DNA of 64,000 nt from Chloroflexota bacterium (GCA_016235445.1 JACRLB010000001.1:1-64000), one strand, 5' to 3'. Numbered from the stretch's first letter, positions 25,007 through 33,508 are shown. Numbers and translations are program-made. The notes: generated by a model from the letters alone, not told the origin.

Positions 25007-26257
25007 TCACACTTTTTTACCAGTTTTCCTTGTCATATCCTTTAATTCCTCCCTGCGGGGCTGGGTTTGACTGACAGGTTTGGGTAAAAAGATCATAAAT
25101 ACTGTTCCAACGCCCGCCTTGCTTTTTACCTCAATCCGCCCGCCATGCCCGTGGACGATCTGCTTGCAAATGGACAACCCCAACCCAGTGCCAGATGCGC
25201 GTGATTCATGTTCGCGCACGCGGAAGAATTTTTCGAACAAGTGCGGGATTGATTCATCGGGAATACCCACGCCCGTATCCTGGATGTAGATGCCGAGTTC
25301 GCTTTCCTTCGATTCGGAGCGCAGCATCACGGTCCCGTTGGGGCGATTATATTTTATGGCGTTGCTTAATAAGTTCAACAAAACCTGTTTGATCTTGTCA
25401 CGATCCGCCTCGAGCAGGGGCAGATTCTCCGGCGATTCCACGCGCAGTTGAATATTATCCTCGATGGCTTTGGAAGACATGACATCCTTGCATTCGTACA
25501 TCAGGTCTGCAATGCTGAAGACCGTCTTGCGGAATTGCACGCGGCCTGATTCGAGCCTGGCCAGGTCGAGGAACGAGGATGCCAGCGCATTCAGGCGCAT
25601 GGTTTCATTATGAATATTATTGATGATCTGGTCGCGCTGTTCCTGCGACATTTCAGGGCGTAACAGCAAATAGGTGGCCGTGCTGAGGGATGATAATGGC
25701 GTGCGTAATTCGTGAACGAATTCAGAGATCAAATCAGACTGCTGGAACAAACGCGCATTTTCAATGGCCACCGCCGCCTGCGCTCCAAGCACCAACAGCA
25801 TGGATTCATCCGTGTCAGAGAACTTGCCGCGGTGTTTGTTCAGCGCTTCCAGCACGCCGACGATTTTATTTTTGGTAACCAGGGGAATTCCAAGCAGTGA
25901 TTCGGTTGGGAAGCCGGTGGTGGTCTCCACATTGGAGAAGAAGCGCGGGTCGTCGTGCGCGTTCGTAATGCGGACCGGCTTGCGATTGTTCACGATCCAG
26001 CCGGCAATGCTTCCATCCAGCGGCACAACCAGCCCGCGCCGTGTCGATTCATCCAAATTCGTGGAAACCTGAAAATACAACTGGCGCGAGGTATCGTCAT
26101 ACAAAAGGATGGATGCCGCCTCCGCGCCGCTGATCTCCGCCGCCGCATGGACGATGCGCGAAAGCAGGATATCCAGGTCCAGGGTGGAGGCGAGATCACG
26201 CGCAATATCAATTAATCGGCGATAGCCATCCAGTCGCTCGGTTTTTATTTCAGCCAT
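25007..26257 (-). CDS. GAF domain sensor histidine kinase
   Basis: A 416-residue soluble kinase. A GAF sensor domain spans about 10-170. The H-box EFVHELRTPL places the phosphorylated His at 182. The ATPase domain has the N-box (NAIKYN), DTGVGIP and GTGLGLSICKQIV. With no membrane segment it senses a cytoplasmic signal. Its start overlaps the Sir2 stop by eight bases, so it is translated with the Sir2 and the REC-ATPase upstream. The linked REC protein is its likely partner. Confidence 0.92.
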   Translation of the reverse strand: MAEIKTERLDGYRRLIDIARDLASTLDLDILLSRIVHAAAEISGAEAASILLYDDTSRQLYFQVSTNLDESTRRGLVVPLDGSIAGWIVNNRKPVRITNAHDDPRFFSNVETTTGFPTESLLGIPLVTKNKIVGVLEALNKHRGKFSDTDESMLLVLGAQAAVAIENARLFQQSDLISEFVHELRTPLSSLSTATYLLLRPEMSQEQRDQIINNIHNETMRLNALASSFLDLARLESGRVQFRKTVFSIADLMYECKDVMSSKAIEDNIQLRVESPENLPLLEADRDKIKQVLLNLLSNAIKYNRPNGTVMLRSESKESELGIYIQDTGVGIPDESIPHLFEKFFRVREHESRASGTGLGLSICKQIVHGHGGRIEVKSKAGVGTVFMIFLPKPVSQTQPRREELKDMTRKTGKKV

Positions 26258-27026
26258 TTAGCACTCTCTCCGTTATTGCTGGAATAATCATCGCCACATC
26301 TTCCAGGATCGCCACATCGGCGCGGACGTTCAGGTAGGTCTCGGTGTTGTTGATGATGATAAGATGCGCCCCGCGATCCAGCCCCTGCATGGGCAGGCCA
26401 GCCACCGGCAAAACCTCCAGCGAGGAACCTGCCACCAGCATCAGGTCGCATTGCCGCGCCTCACGCTGTGCCTTGAACCATGCGGCTTGCGGCAACTGCT
26501 CGCCAAAAAGGATTACATCCGGCTTGAGCAACTGCCCGCATTGGGGGCAATGGGGAAGTTCTCCCGCATCCACAAACGGGGCCAGGTACTCCTCAGCCTG
26601 CACCTGATGATAACACTGCGAGCAGGTTAACGTTTGCATGGTGCCGTGCATTTCGATGACAGCTTTCGACCCCGCTTTTTGATGAAGCATATCTATATTC
26701 TGGGTGATGATGGATTTGATTTTCCCGGCTTGTTCCAGCCTTGCCAGCGCAAGATGGGCCGGGTTGGGCTGGGCATTATAAATTTGACTCGCCAGCGGAC
26801 GGAACCAGGAAAAAAACCTCTCCGGCCTCGTGCGAAATGTGTTGAGCGAAGCCGCCTCGAGCGGTTCATCCTTCGACCATAAGCCTGTTCCCGTTGAACG
26901 GAAATCCGGTATCCCTGACGGAGTGGACAGCCCGGCCCCGGTGAGAATGACAGCGTGCCTGGATTGGCGGAACAAGTCCGCGGCGAATTCGATGTTTGTT
27001 TGCGTTTTTGGGGAAAAGGAGATCAT
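26250..27026 (-). CDS. cobB: Sir2-type NAD-dependent protein deacylase
   Basis: A 258-residue sirtuin. GAGLSTPSGIPDFR (30-43) is the NAD-binding motif, TQNID (108-112) a conserved block, His127 the catalytic base (MHGT), and four zinc Cys are at 135, 138, 160 and 163. It removes acetyl or related groups from lysines using NAD. Its start overlaps the REC-ATPase stop by four bases and its end overlaps the kinase start by eight, an unusual position within a two-component operon. Whether it regulates the kinase or the response protein is unknown. Confidence 0.93.
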   Translation of the reverse strand: MISFSPKTQTNIEFAADLFRQSRHAVILTGAGLSTPSGIPDFRSTGTGLWSKDEPLEAASLNTFRTRPERFFSWFRPLASQIYNAQPNPAHLALARLEQAGKIKSIITQNIDMLHQKAGSKAVIEMHGTMQTLTCSQCYHQVQAEEYLAPFVDAGELPHCPQCGQLLKPDVILFGEQLPQAAWFKAQREARQCDLMLVAGSSLEVLPVAGLPMQGLDRGAHLIIINNTETYLNVRADVAILEDVAMIIPAITERVLNG

Positions 27027-28189
27027 CGCGCCTTTTCGCGCTCGATGACCGAATCTGCAATCTTGAGGAACTGCTGAGAGGTCATGTTTGTCGGTTGAGA
27101 CATCACAGCGGGGGTTTGCATACGTGTGGCTTGCTGGAACAACTCCGGGGCGGGTGTGAGCGTGGCGGCAATCGAGTGCCCGAGTTTTTCCGCCACCTTG
27201 GTCAGGGGCATTTGCGCTTCGGAGCGCTGGCGGTTGTTCAAAATGATGTGAATGCTCTTGCGTTCGATGCTCAAGGCTGCGATCTCATCGATCAGGAATT
27301 TTGTATGTTGGATGGTGCTTGGCGTGCCCTCTACCACAACCATGTGCTCACTGCACATCGGGAGGATTTTCTGCACAAAAATTGGCAGGCCAACTCCCAG
27401 GTCCAGAACGACGAAGCGGGCAAGGGAGGCAAGGCGGGCAACCAGGGATTCGTAATTTTGCACCTGCGAGGTTAACGTCACATCGCGGGGATTCTCGGAA
27501 GCAAGCAGGAGTTTGACCCCCGAATTATGGGGCACAATGGAGGATTGTACTTTTTCTCGTGTAACCTCAACCACACTGCCCTGCAAAATTTCAGTTAAGC
27601 CAGTTTGCTGTGACATTCCCAAATCCATGCCGAGGGTGCCCTGACCGGGCGTCATTTCAGCGAGGATCACATCTGTCTGGGTTCTCGAAAACAGGCCCGC
27701 CGCCAAATTGGAAGCCAGCGAGGAGACGCCCAACCCGCCGCGTGAAGACAGCACGCCGATCACATAGCCATGATGCTCATGCAATGCGGTTGCGATCTCT
27801 CTGCCAGCTTCCTTTTGAGCGGCGCGAACCAGCAAGGCTTTGACGTGCGCCTGCAATTCGGTGGGGTGAGTGGGTTTTGTGAGGTAATCATCCGCGCCGA
27901 CTTCGAACCCAGTTACTTTGTCGTCCAGTTGGGTTTTGGCGGTGAACATCAAAATGGGGATGGAGACTGTGGCGGGGTTTTTGCGCAGGCGGCGTGTTAC
28001 TTCAAAGCCATCCATATCCGGCATCATCACATCCAACAAGATCAGGTCTGGCCGTTCTTCGAGCGCTTTTGCCAGTCCCTGCGAGCCGTTTGAGGCCGCG
28101 CTGATATTGTAGCCTTGTCGTTGCAACATTAAACCGACAAGCCTTAATGTGTCTACATCGTCATCAATGATCAGGATTTTCTCAGCCAT
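27023..28189 (-). CDS. REC domain fused to a CpaE/MinD-like ATPase domain
   Basis: A 388-residue protein. The receiver domain (about 1-120) has the acidic pair at 9-11, phosphoacceptor Asp53 (LLDVMMPD) and a conserved Lys (YLTKP). The C-terminal half is a MinD/ParA-type domain whose P-loop reads SSRGGLGVSS, where Val replaces the catalytic Lys, as in CpaE-type pseudo-ATPases. Such proteins position pili or secretion systems, but no tad/pilus gene is nearby. The ATG at 28189 has GAGG seven bases upstream. Confidence 0.88.
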   Translation of the reverse strand: MAEKILIIDDDVDTLRLVGLMLQRQGYNISAASNGSQGLAKALEERPDLILLDVMMPDMDGFEVTRRLRKNPATVSIPILMFTAKTQLDDKVTGFEVGADDYLTKPTHPTELQAHVKALLVRAAQKEAGREIATALHEHHGYVIGVLSSRGGLGVSSLASNLAAGLFSRTQTDVILAEMTPGQGTLGMDLGMSQQTGLTEILQGSVVEVTREKVQSSIVPHNSGVKLLLASENPRDVTLTSQVQNYESLVARLASLARFVVLDLGVGLPIFVQKILPMCSEHMVVVEGTPSTIQHTKFLIDEIAALSIERKSIHIILNNRQRSEAQMPLTKVAEKLGHSIAATLTPAPELFQQATRMQTPAVMSQPTNMTSQQFLKIADSVIEREKAR

Positions 28190-28212
28190 GGTTTTCCTCA
28201 ACAGTCAATTGG

Positions 28213-28241
28213 AGTTTAGCACAAACAAAGATAACGGACAA
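28213..28241 (-). promoter_or_regulatory. Candidate promoter of the REC/Sir2/kinase operon
   Basis: On the minus strand TTGTCC and TAAACT are spaced by 17 bases, with the -10 box 23 bases upstream of the ATG at 28189. The match to the sigma-70 consensus is moderate. Confidence 0.4.
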
Positions 28242-28250
28242 GTTCTGTAT

Positions 28251-28433
28251 AATTCGCCCATACGGCTTTCTCAAAGTCTGAAAATCTTTAACGCGAATGG
28301 CGCGAATGAAACGAATGGCGCGAATTTTTCTGTATTTTCGCGAAATTCACCCAGTTTGCGTAATTCGCGTTAAGCCTTTGCCATAAACTTGTAAAATGAT
28401 CAAGCTACTTTGAGAAAGCCGTAAATTCGCCCA
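28251..28433. mobile_element. Family 5 inverted-repeat element with 10-bp target duplication
   Basis: The element is 28261-28423 (163 bp) with perfect 17-bp ends, TACGGCTTTCTCAAAGT and its complement. AATTCGCCCA flanks it on both sides (28251-28260, 28424-28433). The core carries GCGAAT/ATTCGC palindromes shared with the family 4 element. No reading frame is present. It sits between a TATAAT (28248-28253) and a short plus-strand reading frame. Confidence 0.88.
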
Positions 28434-28556
28434 ATGGTACGGCTGTTTATCATATTTGGAATGGCAGTCGGGTTGAAACTGCCCGGGTGGGCCGAGCAGT
28501 TTCAGGTCCAGAAAGAAGCGGATGATTGGGATGTGGGGTCTTCCATCGCGTTATAA
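28434..28556 (+). CDS. Possible 40-residue protein, unknown
   Basis: A short frame reading MVRLFIIFGMAVGLKLPGWA at its start, then a charged tail. No ribosome-binding site is seen, since the family 5 element lies directly upstream. If the element is removed, TATAAT would lie about nine bases before the ATG, as for a leaderless gene. It may be a real small membrane peptide, a remnant, or chance. Confidence 0.25.
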   Translation: MVRLFIIFGMAVGLKLPGWAEQFQVQKEADDWDVGSSIAL

Positions 28557-28606
28557 TCAAATCGAAATCGTAAATCCAAAATCATAAATCGAAAATCGGA
28601 AATCAA
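28557..28606. repeat. Short tandem repeat, AAATCGA type
   Basis: About seven imperfect seven-base units (AAATCGA, AATCGTA, AATCCAA and similar) directly upstream of surE. The same words are at 3810-3837. It occupies the surE leader region. Confidence 0.6.
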
Positions 28607-28609
28607 CTC

Positions 28610-29374
28610 ATGCATATTCTTGTAACGAATGATGACGGCGTGCAGGCGCCCGGGCTGTTGGCGTTGGCGCAGGAGATGCGCAAGCTCGGCAAGGTGACGG
28701 TGTTCGCGCCCGATAAAAATTGGTCGGCTTCGGGGCATGTGAAAACGATGGAGCGCCCATTGCGGGTGAAGGAGACTTTGCTTGCGGATGGGACTTCTGC
28801 GTTCGCTTCGGACGGCGCGCCATCTGATTGTGTGGCGTTGCCGTTGCTTGGCTTGATCGAAGAGCAAATTGACCTGGTGGTTTCGGGCATCAACCCCAAC
28901 GCGAACATCGGGCATGACGTGACGTATTCAGGGACGGTCACTGCGGCGATGGAAGCCGTGATTGCGGGCGTGAAAGGCATTGCGGTTTCGCTGGACTCGC
29001 CTGAGGGATTCAAAGGCGCGTTGGATTATTCCTGCGCGGCATCTGTCGCGCGGCGTGTGGCTGAAAAAGTGATTGCGGACGGTTTGCCCGCAGGCGTGGT
29101 GATGAATGTGAACGTGCCATATTTAAAGGAAGGCGAACTCAAGGGCTTCATGATCACGCGTCAGGGATTGCGAGTCTATCGCGATGCGTTGGATGAGCGT
29201 GTGGACCCGCGCGGCAAACCGTATTATTGGATCGGCGGCGAAGCGCCCACGGGTGTTGCCGAAGACGGCACGGACTTTGGCGCGCTGGCGCAGGGATATG
29301 TATCCATTACGCCTTTGCAGTTGGATTTGACTCATCTGAAGGCGATGGATGTATTGAAGAAGTGGAAGTTTTGA
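28610..29374 (+). CDS. surE: 5'/3'-nucleotidase SurE
   Basis: A 254-residue metal-dependent nucleoside monophosphatase. NDDG (7-10) begins the active site, SGHVKTM (about 42-48) continues it, and SGINPNANIGHDVTYSGTV (about 94-112) is the family signature. It dephosphorylates nucleotides in stationary-phase and repair contexts. The length is normal. The ATG at 28610 has GGAA eight bases upstream. The DUF4184 gene begins two bases after its stop, so the two are in one operon. Confidence 0.95.
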   Translation: MHILVTNDDGVQAPGLLALAQEMRKLGKVTVFAPDKNWSASGHVKTMERPLRVKETLLADGTSAFASDGAPSDCVALPLLGLIEEQIDLVVSGINPNANIGHDVTYSGTVTAAMEAVIAGVKGIAVSLDSPEGFKGALDYSCAASVARRVAEKVIADGLPAGVVMNVNVPYLKEGELKGFMITRQGLRVYRDALDERVDPRGKPYYWIGGEAPTGVAEDGTDFGALAQGYVSITPLQLDLTHLKAMDVLKKWKF

Positions 29375-29375
29375 T

Positions 29376-30182
29376 ATGCCACTAACCATCGCTCATCCAG
29401 CCGCTATTGTCCCCCTCTTTCGCCACATGAAAAAATACGGTGTGCTTTCGGCGTTAGTCATTGGCAGTATGGCCCCGGACTTTACCTATTTTCTCTTTCT
29501 GCCCATTACCCGCGCACAAACACACAGCTTCGCTGGCTTGTTTTGGTTTTGTCTGCCCATGGGATTATTCGCTTATTTTGTTTTTCATGGATTATTGCGG
29601 CGGCCATTGCTCAGCCTGCTGCCAATTCAATTTGCGCTTCGCCTTGAACCAAATAACGAAGGAGAAAAAATACGTGTGTGGAATTCCAACCTTCTGCCGC
29701 TGTGTGTTTCAATTTTAACGGGGGCAGTGACCCATTCGCTTTGGGATTCTTTTACCCATGAATATGATTTCGCTGTGCAGACCTTTCCCTTCCTTCAAAC
29801 CAGGTTGTTTACCCTGTTTGGGTATAACGTGTTCCTGTACAAAGCGCTTCAACACGGCAGTTCGGCAGTCGGCATTTCCCTGTTGATATTTTGGACCATT
29901 CAATGGTTTCAGAAGACCACGGTTTCGAAGCGGCCCATTGAGACGGCCACCTTCCCTTTTAATCAGCGGGCTTTCTGGATCGTTTTTTTTGCCTTTGCGG
30001 GGCTTTTCGCCGGAAGCATAAATGGTTATTATCTCTCGCTCCATGAAACGGGCGTGGATGCCCTCCGCGAGTTCTTGCGCGGAATCCTTGTGGCCGGTTC
30101 TTCAGCCATCGGCGGATTGCTGCTGGTCTTTTCAATTGTTTATCAGGTTTTTGGGCTAAAAGCGAAAAGAAGGAGTAGCTAA
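29376..30182 (+). CDS. DUF4184 family membrane protein
   Basis: A 268-residue integral membrane protein with about six helices. The N-terminus PLTIAHPAAIVPL followed by SALVIGSMAPDFTYF (about 25-39) is characteristic of DUF4184, and the His/Asp residues recall membrane-bound metal-dependent hydrolases. A second conserved segment is GAVTHSLWDSFTHEYDF. Function is unknown. It directly follows surE and is probably co-translated with it. Confidence 0.88.
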   Translation: MPLTIAHPAAIVPLFRHMKKYGVLSALVIGSMAPDFTYFLFLPITRAQTHSFAGLFWFCLPMGLFAYFVFHGLLRRPLLSLLPIQFALRLEPNNEGEKIRVWNSNLLPLCVSILTGAVTHSLWDSFTHEYDFAVQTFPFLQTRLFTLFGYNVFLYKALQHGSSAVGISLLIFWTIQWFQKTTVSKRPIETATFPFNQRAFWIVFFAFAGLFAGSINGYYLSLHETGVDALREFLRGILVAGSSAIGGLLLVFSIVYQVFGLKAKRRSS

Positions 30183-30307
30183 AAGCATGGGCTAAAGAAA
30201 GGACCATTCACCACTCCCCGAAAAGACAGGTTGAATGTACCTCCCCAAAACTTCTTTGGCGGCTCCTGCGCCATATTTATCCAATACCTGTGCGATAGCG
30301 GATTCAA

Positions 30308-30335
30308 TAATTCTTACGATTGGCCATAAGAATTA
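30308..30335. repeat. Inverted repeat in the gap before the GT-C gene
   Basis: TAATTCTTA and TAAGAATTA form perfect 9-bp arms around a ten-base loop, followed by a small GGGT/ACCC stem at 30349-30360. It may be a regulatory hairpin; no T-run follows. Confidence 0.35.
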
Positions 30336-30390
30336 TGGCAGAAAAATCAGGGTCAACCCTGAAAATTATGGAAACAACACCAGACACAAA

Positions 30391-31884
30391 ATGCGCCGCC
30401 TTTCAATAGCCCTCCTCACTCTGCTCGCCGCGCTTCTCGTCACCCAAGCTGCGTTCTCTTTGCAATGGCCCATCGCACACGACGAAGCGCCGCTCTTCTA
30501 CGAAGCCTTCCTCATGCAAAGCGAAGGCCGCCTCCCCTATCGCGACATCTTCGATTTTCAAATGCCAGGCAGTTACCTCGCCTATTCTCTGCTTGGCATC
30601 CTCAGCGGTTTCGACGCGTTCCGCATCCGCATCCTCGACCTGCTCATTCTCGCCGCGCTCATCGTCATCACTTTTCAATTCATGCGCCGCTTCGGGAAAA
30701 TCTCCGCGCTCGCGGCGGGCCTTCTCTTCGGCCTCAAATATCTGCAAGGCGGCCCGTCCCTTTCCCTGCAACGCGAATATCTTTTGCTCGTCTTCATCGC
30801 CCTCTCTCTTTTAATAGGGATGCGGGACTCTCTGACTCTCAAACATCGTCTCAGCCTCGGCATTCTCTTCGGTCTATCGGCAGTCATCAAACCCCACGCC
30901 GCGCTCGGACTCCTCCCCTTCCTGCTCTTTGACATTGCAGACATTCGCCAACGCCCAAACACATCCCTGCCAAAAGCCGCATGGACGAGTCTCCTCCCTG
31001 CCGCCATCGGCTTCACGATTCCCGTTTCACTTGTGATTGCATGGCTGGCAATCAACAATGCGCTGACTCCCTTCCTCACCATCGCCCAAAACTACTGGCC
31101 GCTCTATTCGCAGATCAACGGCCAAATGGAGATCACACCCACAGCCGGGCGAATCTCCTTTTTGTTGAATCAACTCTGGCGTTTGGGCGGAAGCGGGTTG
31201 TGGCTCATCCCCGCCGCGTTTGGAATCTATCTCAATCAAAATAAACAAACCTATCTGCTCGCCAGCCTCGCACTCTGCTACGCCATCTACCCCGCCCTCT
31301 CAGGCCAGTTCTTCCCATATCACTACATCCCGTTTATTTATTTCATAACCCTGCTTGCATCTTTATCCATACCTACCAATTACCAATTACCATTTACCAA
31401 TCTCTCTTCCTTCGTCCTTTTAATCGTCATCCTTGTAAGCCTCCGCCCTTCCCAAACCTTCCTCCGCCAAATTCAAGGCCACCCCATCGCCACCTCCACA
31501 GACCGCGCCGAAGAGATTGCCCGCTTTATTGAAAAAAATCTACAAGCCGGTGAAACCGTCCAACCCTTGGATTGGACAGGCGGCACGCTCCTCGCCATGC
31601 TCGAAACCCGCGCGCCGATTGCAACGCCATATGTGTTTGACTTTTATTTCTATCATCACATCTCAAACCCATACATCCAATCCCTGCGCGTGGACTTTAT
31701 ACACGAGTTACAAACCTCATCCCCGCGCTATATCGTTGAAGTCACTGCAATTGACAAACCCTGGGTCTCTGGCGAAGACACCACCCGCGAATTCCCCGAA
31801 CTGCGCGCATTCTTGAACGAGTATTATTCCGTTACAATTCAAAAAGACGATTACATCATTTACGAATTAGACGGCATACAGTAG
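30391..31884 (+). CDS. GT-C-like polytopic membrane glycosyltransferase
   Basis: A 497-residue protein with about ten membrane helices. The first outside loop has HDEAPLFYEA (about 30-39), where the Asp-Glu pair fits the catalytic position of GT-C enzymes; PYRDIFDFQMPGSYLAY (about 49-65) is common in PMT-like proteins of this phylum. The ATG at 30391 is preferred, because the upstream extension passes through hairpin sequence. The next gene starts 15 bases after its stop. The sugar and acceptor are unknown. It contains a tandem-repeat insert (31373-31401). Confidence 0.75.
   Translation: MRRLSIALLTLLAALLVTQAAFSLQWPIAHDEAPLFYEAFLMQSEGRLPYRDIFDFQMPGSYLAYSLLGILSGFDAFRIRILDLLILAALIVITFQFMRRFGKISALAAGLLFGLKYLQGGPSLSLQREYLLLVFIALSLLIGMRDSLTLKHRLSLGILFGLSAVIKPHAALGLLPFLLFDIADIRQRPNTSLPKAAWTSLLPAAIGFTIPVSLVIAWLAINNALTPFLTIAQNYWPLYSQINGQMEITPTAGRISFLLNQLWRLGGSGLWLIPAAFGIYLNQNKQTYLLASLALCYAIYPALSGQFFPYHYIPFIYFITLLASLSIPTNYQLPFTNLSSFVLLIVILVSLRPSQTFLRQIQGHPIATSTDRAEEIARFIEKNLQAGETVQPLDWTGGTLLAMLETRAPIATPYVFDFYFYHHISNPYIQSLRVDFIHELQTSSPRYIVEVTAIDKPWVSGEDTTREFPELRAFLNEYYSVTIQKDDYIIYELDGIQ
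31373..31401. repeat. In-frame short tandem repeat in the GT-C gene
   Basis: Units ACCAATT, ACCAATT and ACCATTT encode PTNYQLPFTN within a loop between membrane helices. It is one of several in-frame insertions of the same words. Confidence 0.65.
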
Positions 31885-31898
31885 ACCACGGTCTATTT

Positions 31899-33431
31899 AT
31901 GAAACACCTCCACCGCATCACCATCCTGTACCTCACGATTCCATTCACCCTCTTCCTCTTCGGCTGGGTGAAATTACCCATCGCCATTCCCCTTTTCATC
32001 ATTCTCCTTTTCGCAATCTGGCAACTCATTAAGCAGTCTCCAATCTCCAGTCTCCAATCCCCAATCTCCAATCCCCGAATTACTGTTTACTGTTTACTGC
32101 TTACTGGCCTTTGGGTTCTCCTCTCCGGCGTCGGCGGCTACGCCTTCCAAAACTGGGACCATCACTGGCGCAACGCCGTTTTGCATGACCTGATCAATTA
32201 CAACTGGCCTGTCTTCTACTCCACCCCCGAAAGCGGACCTGTCAAAATGCTGGTTTACTACGTGGGATACTGGCTTCCTTCCGCCCTTGTAGGGAAGCTC
32301 CTCGGCTGGCAGGCCGCCAACTTCTTCCTCTTCCTGTGGACATGGCTTGGGGTATTCCTCGTTGCAGTGCATCTCGGCACTACCCTGAAAACTTCCCCCG
32401 TCAAAGCCATCCTTCTCCTCATCTTCTTCAGCGGCATGGATGCGCTTGGCACGTTGTTCTTCGCTCAGGAATATCCAACTCTGCTTCCGCCAGTCACTCA
32501 CCTTGAAATCTGGTCAGGCAGTTTACAGTATTCCTCCTTTACCACGCAATTGTTTTGGGTCTTTAATCAGGCAGTTCCTGCATGGCTGTGCATTGCCCTG
32601 CTTGCCGATCAATCTCAAATTACTAATTACCAACACTTGCACCGCACGCAAGCGCAGGTGTTACCAATTACCAATAAACTATTCACCTTTTCCCTCTGCT
32701 TCTTCTTCGCCCCCCTCGCCTCCATCGGACTTCTCCCCTACCTGCTCATCGAAATCTTCAAACAAACAGATTTCAAATCCCCATTCAAAAATCTCCGCTG
32801 GGATGTTCTTCTCGCCGCCGCTGTCATCTTTCTTCTTTCCTCTTTCTTCTTCACCTCCAACACCGCCGCCCAATCCCGCGGATTTCACACGCTGGCGCTA
32901 AAAGATTTCCTCACCTTCTTCCTGCTCGAAGGCGGTATCCTTTGGTTGTTGCTTGCCCCAGTCAAATGGCGTGACCCGCATTGGATGGTTACAGGCCTGC
33001 TCCTCGCCGTCATTCCCTTCATCCAACTCGGCAGCGGAAATGACTTTGTCATGCGCGCATCCATTGCTCCGCTGTTTTGTCTCATGCTCATGACAGGCGA
33101 AACCGTCTTCAACAAATCTACTCCGCGCCAATTACTAATTACTGTTTACTGTTTACTGCTCTTAGGCTCCTTCACCCCGCTCTACGAGATCAACCGCTCC
33201 GTCTATCGAACATTTGAATCCTACGTCTTGCTTGATGGAATGATCTATTCACAGCCGAGTTCAGACCCCGTCACTCACCTGGAGCAGGGCGGCGCGCCTG
33301 AGTTGGAACATCCGCTCACGTTGACCGCAGATGAAATAAAAACGCTCCAATTCATGGATGACAAACTCTCGAAGAATTTTATTGCCAACGTGCGGCAGTC
33401 GTTGTATTATCGGTATATATCGCCCCGATAA
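31899..33431 (+). CDS. Polytopic membrane protein, unknown (GT-C-like context)
   Basis: A 510-residue protein with about 11 membrane helices. No motif is decisive; a long outside loop (NWDHHWRNAVLHDLINYNWPVFY, about 85-107) with paired acids and His could be an active site, as in GT-C enzymes. It lies 15 bases after another GT-C-like gene. It contains three in-frame tandem-repeat stretches (32034-32106, 32611-32680, 33128-33160), more than any other gene here, all falling in loops or weakly conserved helices. I do not assign a reaction. Confidence 0.72.
   Translation: MKHLHRITILYLTIPFTLFLFGWVKLPIAIPLFIILLFAIWQLIKQSPISSLQSPISNPRITVYCLLLTGLWVLLSGVGGYAFQNWDHHWRNAVLHDLINYNWPVFYSTPESGPVKMLVYYVGYWLPSALVGKLLGWQAANFFLFLWTWLGVFLVAVHLGTTLKTSPVKAILLLIFFSGMDALGTLFFAQEYPTLLPPVTHLEIWSGSLQYSSFTTQLFWVFNQAVPAWLCIALLADQSQITNYQHLHRTQAQVLPITNKLFTFSLCFFFAPLASIGLLPYLLIEIFKQTDFKSPFKNLRWDVLLAAAVIFLLSSFFFTSNTAAQSRGFHTLALKDFLTFFLLEGGILWLLLAPVKWRDPHWMVTGLLLAVIPFIQLGSGNDFVMRASIAPLFCLMLMTGETVFNKSTPRQLLITVYCLLLLGSFTPLYEINRSVYRTFESYVLLDGMIYSQPSSDPVTHLEQGGAPELEHPLTLTADEIKTLQFMDDKLSKNFIANVRQSLYYRYISPR
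32034..32106. repeat. In-frame short tandem repeat, CAATCTCC/TTTACTG type
   Basis: About nine units: CAGTCTC, CAATCTC, CAGTCTC, CAATCCC, then ACTGTTT, ACTGTTT, ACTGCTT. It encodes a Ser/Pro/Ile/Leu-rich stretch around residues 46-68 of the membrane protein. Confidence 0.75.
32611..32680. repeat. In-frame short tandem repeat, AATTACC type, with a hairpin
   Basis: AAATTACTAATTACC, then a CACTTGC..GCGCAGGTG inverted segment, then ACCAATTACCAATA. It encodes QITNYQ, a short loop and LPITN near residues 239-260 of the membrane protein. Confidence 0.65.
33128..33160. repeat. In-frame short tandem repeat, AATTACT/GTTTACT type
   Basis: CAATTACTAATTACTG followed by TTTACTGTTTACTGC encodes LLITVYCLLL, which also serves as part of a hydrophobic helix of the membrane protein. 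Confidence 0.65.
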
Positions 33432-33437
33432 TCCCTG

Positions 33438-33455
33438 CGAGATTTATCTCGCAAT
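33438..33455. repeat. Small inverted repeat after the membrane-protein gene
   Basis: TGCGAGAT and ATCTCGCA flank two bases just after the stop at 33431. A similar CGCGAGATA stem is at 51549-51581. It may limit readthrough. Confidence 0.4.
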
Positions 33456-33508
33456 ACGGTGAAAGGCGACGTAAATGCCGCGCTACGCCATATAAAAGGA
33501 AACCTCTA

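Noticed and set aside
31373-33160. Regular repeats that might suggest a CRISPR array
   Set aside because: Units are only seven to eight bases, contiguous and without spacers, and most lie inside reading frames. No cas gene is present.
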